Positions 61,934 to 64,000 of a stretch of DNA of 64,000 bases are shown here, one piece after another. Within the stretch, counting starts at the first letter, position 1, and every line of letters starts with the position of its first letter. The translations under genes were made by a program, and so were the position numbers. Below the pieces are notes generated by a model. The model did no database searches. It saw only the letters and a program-made list of their open reading frames with translations, and had not been told where the DNA came from. Source of the stretch: Rhizobium sp. 007 (GTDB lineage: Bacteria > Pseudomonadota > Alphaproteobacteria > Rhizobiales > Rhizobiaceae); contig NZ_CP064187.1 in the NCBI RefSeq assembly GCF_015353075.1, positions 124,001 through 188,000 of the forward strand. Reading direction: 5' to 3'.

Positions 61934-62611
61934 TCAAGCGCGGTCCTTGCCGTTAAGGTTTCCGTATCGCTCGCGATAATTCTCGATCGTATCCATCGCG
62001 CCGCAGAATTCGACATTGTGCCAGTCGGGATCGTAGAGATAACAGGCCACGTTGCCGCCGGTCTCACCGTCACCCAAAGGCGGTTCGCTGTTGTGGCGGA
62101 CTGGACCGTAGTTCAGCGGAAATCCTTCGGCCTGCTGTTGCTGGGCAAAGGCTAGGACATCCTCCAGTTGGTTTCCTTTTACCTCGAGCGCGAAATGGAA
62201 GAAGCTCATGCCCGAAGGTACGGTAACCCTGCCGGAGGGATCGTATTCCTCGACGAGCACGAGGCATTCCTCGTGGTCAGTTGCACTCATGTAGCAGCAG
62301 CTAATGCGCCAGCCTTCCTTGAACGGATGCGGTTCCGGCTTACAGGTGCGGCTGTGGATCATGCCGGCAACTTGCTCGTACCAGGCCCGGCTTCGCGCGA
62401 TGTCGCGCACGTAGATGGAGAGCTGCCCCATATGAGAAACGAGCGAAGGCTTGAAGACACCGTAGTCCTCAGTCTTGTTGGAGAACCGCCGCTTCGTCAG
62501 CGTCGGCCACAACAGCACCATTTCGCGAAACCATTTCCGCTTCAGGAGGCCCGCGAAGCGTGCCTTGAACCGGGGCAGGACGTTCGGAGGAACAATAGCG
62601 GAGTTGCTCAT
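61934..62611 (-). CDS. VOC-family protein, possible extradiol dioxygenase (first)
   Basis: A 225-residue protein. A basic N-terminal extension of about 55 residues precedes a VOC domain (LVSHMGQLSIYVRDIARSRAWYEQVAGM, SFFHFALEVKGNQLEDVLAFAQQQQ, GGNVACYLYDPDWHNVEFCG) with candidate metal ligands H (SHMG), H (FFHFALEV) and E (NVEF). It may cleave a catechol-type ring. The start overlaps the stop of the second VOC gene by 4 bp. Confidence 0.8.
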   Translation of the reverse strand: MSNSAIVPPNVLPRFKARFAGLLKRKWFREMVLLWPTLTKRRFSNKTEDYGVFKPSLVSHMGQLSIYVRDIARSRAWYEQVAGMIHSRTCKPEPHPFKEGWRISCCYMSATDHEECLVLVEEYDPSGRVTVPSGMSFFHFALEVKGNQLEDVLAFAQQQQAEGFPLNYGPVRHNSEPPLGDGETGGNVACYLYDPDWHNVEFCGAMDTIENYRERYGNLNGKDRA

Positions 62612-63042
62612 CTGCTGGGCTCCTCAATGATCTCAATCCAGTGCTTGTCGGGGTCCCGGAGGCAAAAGGCAGGCGAGACCGGGCGTGCGGAGGCGAGCAT
62701 GCGCCCCTCGCGGATCGGTAAGCCCATGTCTCGTGCGCGGCGTCTGATGTCGTCGAATGCCACTGCGTCCTTCACTGCTAGCGTGAAGTGCAGCATGGAA
62801 TTGTTGTCCATCTTCAGCTTGTGATGCTTCACCAGGCAGATGTCGTGATGGTAGAAGCCGAACGAGAAGAAATGCATTTCCTGCTGCGACAAACGCATTG
62901 CGGCGCTGCTGTCCGGATGGTTGAGAGCGGAGAATTGCAGGTCGAAGAGCTTGATGTAGAAAGCCTTTGAGCGTTCCAGGTCGGTAACGTAGAAGACGTG
63001 GTGTTGAAGGTTGGTGACGGGGATCCGAGTTGGAGCATTCAT
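62608..63042 (-). CDS. VOC-family protein, possible extradiol dioxygenase (second)
   Basis: A 144-residue single-VOC protein: NLQHHVFYVTDLERSKAFYIKLFDLQF, FGFYHHDICLVKH, NSMLHFTLAVKDAVAFDDI and DPDKHWIEIIEEPSR, with H/H/E metal-ligand candidates. The start at 63042 (MNAPTRIPV) follows AGGAG. It is coupled to the other VOC gene by a 4-bp overlap, so the two may form a heteromeric or sequential pair. The substrate is unknown. Confidence 0.8.
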   Translation of the reverse strand: MNAPTRIPVTNLQHHVFYVTDLERSKAFYIKLFDLQFSALNHPDSSAAMRLSQQEMHFFSFGFYHHDICLVKHHKLKMDNNSMLHFTLAVKDAVAFDDIRRRARDMGLPIREGRMLASARPVSPAFCLRDPDKHWIEIIEEPSR

Positions 63043-63148
63043 GATTGGGCTCCTGACTGCTGGTTTGACCAAGAGAATGCTGGCGCGCCGATCTCGTAAC
63101 GGGCATGATTGATCGCCATGATTAATGTCCTTTTCTTCTCGCGAATTT

Positions 63149-64000
63149 TCAGAGGAATTGCGTCTTAAAGGCGTAGCGACCCAGTTTTTCGCGGAGCGGG
63201 CCTGGATCGCCCTCGGTTGCAATTCTTGCAACCAACCCGAGCCGGGCGTCTTGAACGACCGAAAGCGATTCGAGCTTCACGCCGGACGACGCCGCCTCCT
63301 GACGTACGACATCTTCGATCTCCAGCATCGACAGTGCTGGCTTGAAGATCTTGCCGACGGGTGTGACGGGCAGGGCGGCCAGAATCCGGACCGATTTGGG
63401 ATGCGCAGCGCGCTCGGGAATACGGTCGACGGCATGGGCAAGCAGGTCCGCCTCCGACGCCGTCGTCGCCGGCTTCAACTGTACATAGAGGACCGGCAGT
63501 TCTCCGGCGCGCTCATCGGGCCGTCCCACCGCTGCGGCGAGTTGCACCGCCGGGTGATCCTGCACTGCATTTTCGATGAGCTTGGGATCGATGTTATGGC
63601 CGCCCCGGATAATGAGCTCCTTCTTGCGACCCGTCAGCCAGAAGTAGCCGTCCGTGTCGTGGCGTGCGAGATCGCCGGTATTCAGCCAGCGCTCGCCGCC
63701 AATCTCGAGCCAGAGCCCCTTGTTGTGTTGGGCATTGATGTAACCGGCAAAGACATTCGGCCCGCAGATCGCGAGCACGCCGACCTCTTCCGTCCCCGCG
63801 AATCCGGTGAAGCTGCCAGAATCGTCAAGTCTGACCACCGCCATTTTCTGGTAGGGAAGACGTAGACCGATCGAGCCGATGCGTCGCTCGCCTTCCGGCG
63901 GATTGACGCTGGAAACACACGCGCCTTCCGTCAGGCCGTAGGCCTCCAGAATGCGGATTCCGATCGTCTTTTCGAAATTGCGGAACAGTTCCACGGGCAT
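63149..64000 (-). CDS. AMP-forming acyl-CoA synthetase/ligase, C-terminal part
   Basis: The frame is open to the right edge. The visible 284 or so residues cover the adenylate-forming motif region ILEAYGLTEGACVSSVNPP, ERWLNTGDLARHDTDGYFWLTGRKKELIIRGGHNIDP (A8 hinge) and the catalytic lysine loop TPVGKIFKPAL. The N-terminal part with the P-loop lies outside the window. It activates an acid to its CoA thioester and is the first visible gene of the minus-strand catabolic cluster. Confidence 0.9.
   Translation of the reverse strand: MPVELFRNFEKTIGIRILEAYGLTEGACVSSVNPPEGERRIGSIGLRLPYQKMAVVRLDDSGSFTGFAGTEEVGVLAICGPNVFAGYINAQHNKGLWLEIGGERWLNTGDLARHDTDGYFWLTGRKKELIIRGGHNIDPKLIENAVQDHPAVQLAAAVGRPDERAGELPVLYVQLKPATTASEADLLAHAVDRIPERAAHPKSVRILAALPVTPVGKIFKPALSMLEIEDVVRQEAASSGVKLESLSVVQDARLGLVARIATEGDPGPLREKLGRYAFKTQFL

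Overview
The window looks like chromosomal DNA of an alphaproteobacterium of the Rhizobiaceae (Rhizobium/Agrobacterium group). The evidence is a GcrA cell-cycle regulator with clustered GANTC sites upstream, the core run argD-argF-hslO-apaG-metZ-dcd with a SAM-II riboswitch in front of metZ, a long two-domain Dcd, a chemoreceptor ending in a CheR/CheB-type pentapeptide, and high-GC coding sequence throughout. No CRISPR array, intact insertion sequence, rRNA or replication origin was seen. Two tRNAs are present: Thr(CGT) and Gly(CCC).

Layout. 1-5.7 kb: the start of a GH2 beta-mannosidase gene (cut by the left edge), a glyoxalase-like gene and a four-gene YehZYXW/OpuC-type osmoprotectant ABC transporter, all on the minus strand. 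6.0-8.05 kb: a LysR-like regulator with two helix-turn-helix segments, and cutC. 8.0-17.9 kb: a sugar catabolic locus best read as L-fucose (or 6-deoxyhexose) utilisation: ribose-type ABC importer, zinc dehydrogenase, fucose mutarotase FucU, aldo-keto reductase, UxaA-type dehydratase, short-chain dehydrogenase and a divergent GntR regulator. A near-identical 19-bp AT-rich element precedes both minus-strand transcription units. 18.2-22.2 kb: L,D-transpeptidase, small lipoproteins, and a tight three-gene unit (isoprenylcysteine-methyltransferase-like membrane protein, stand-alone E2-type acyltransferase, short-chain dehydrogenase with a SEC-C tail) of unknown function.

22.27-28.76 kb is a small genomic island integrated at the 3' half of tRNA-Thr(CGT). 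A 45/46-bp imperfect direct repeat of the tRNA, from anticodon loop to CCA, marks the far end. It carries a methyltransferase, an adenylate cyclase with TPR repeats, an exported amidohydrolase and a small secreted protein, but no recognisable integrase.

28.9-49.5 kb is core-like: nitronate monooxygenase, PPK2 polyphosphate kinase divergent from a PhoR-like kinase, gcrA, argD, argF, hslO, apaG, metZ, dcd, tRNA-Gly, a chemoreceptor, several small conserved genes and pyrD. 49.5-53.6 kb is a rearranged patch: a decayed MATE transporter, azoR, two paralogous TetR regulators, the stump of an RND efflux pump and a PycTM-like membrane protein, with five GAC-N6-GTC palindromes in the gaps. 53.7-64 kb is a minus-strand catabolic cluster (acyl-CoA synthetase, two VOC proteins, FAH-family hydrolase, FadL-type porin, thiolase, FadB-like protein, acyl-CoA dehydrogenase), interrupted by a chimera of gene fragments including a broken ETF-ubiquinone oxidoreductase.

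All assignments come from reading the translations and nucleotide motifs; no database search was run.
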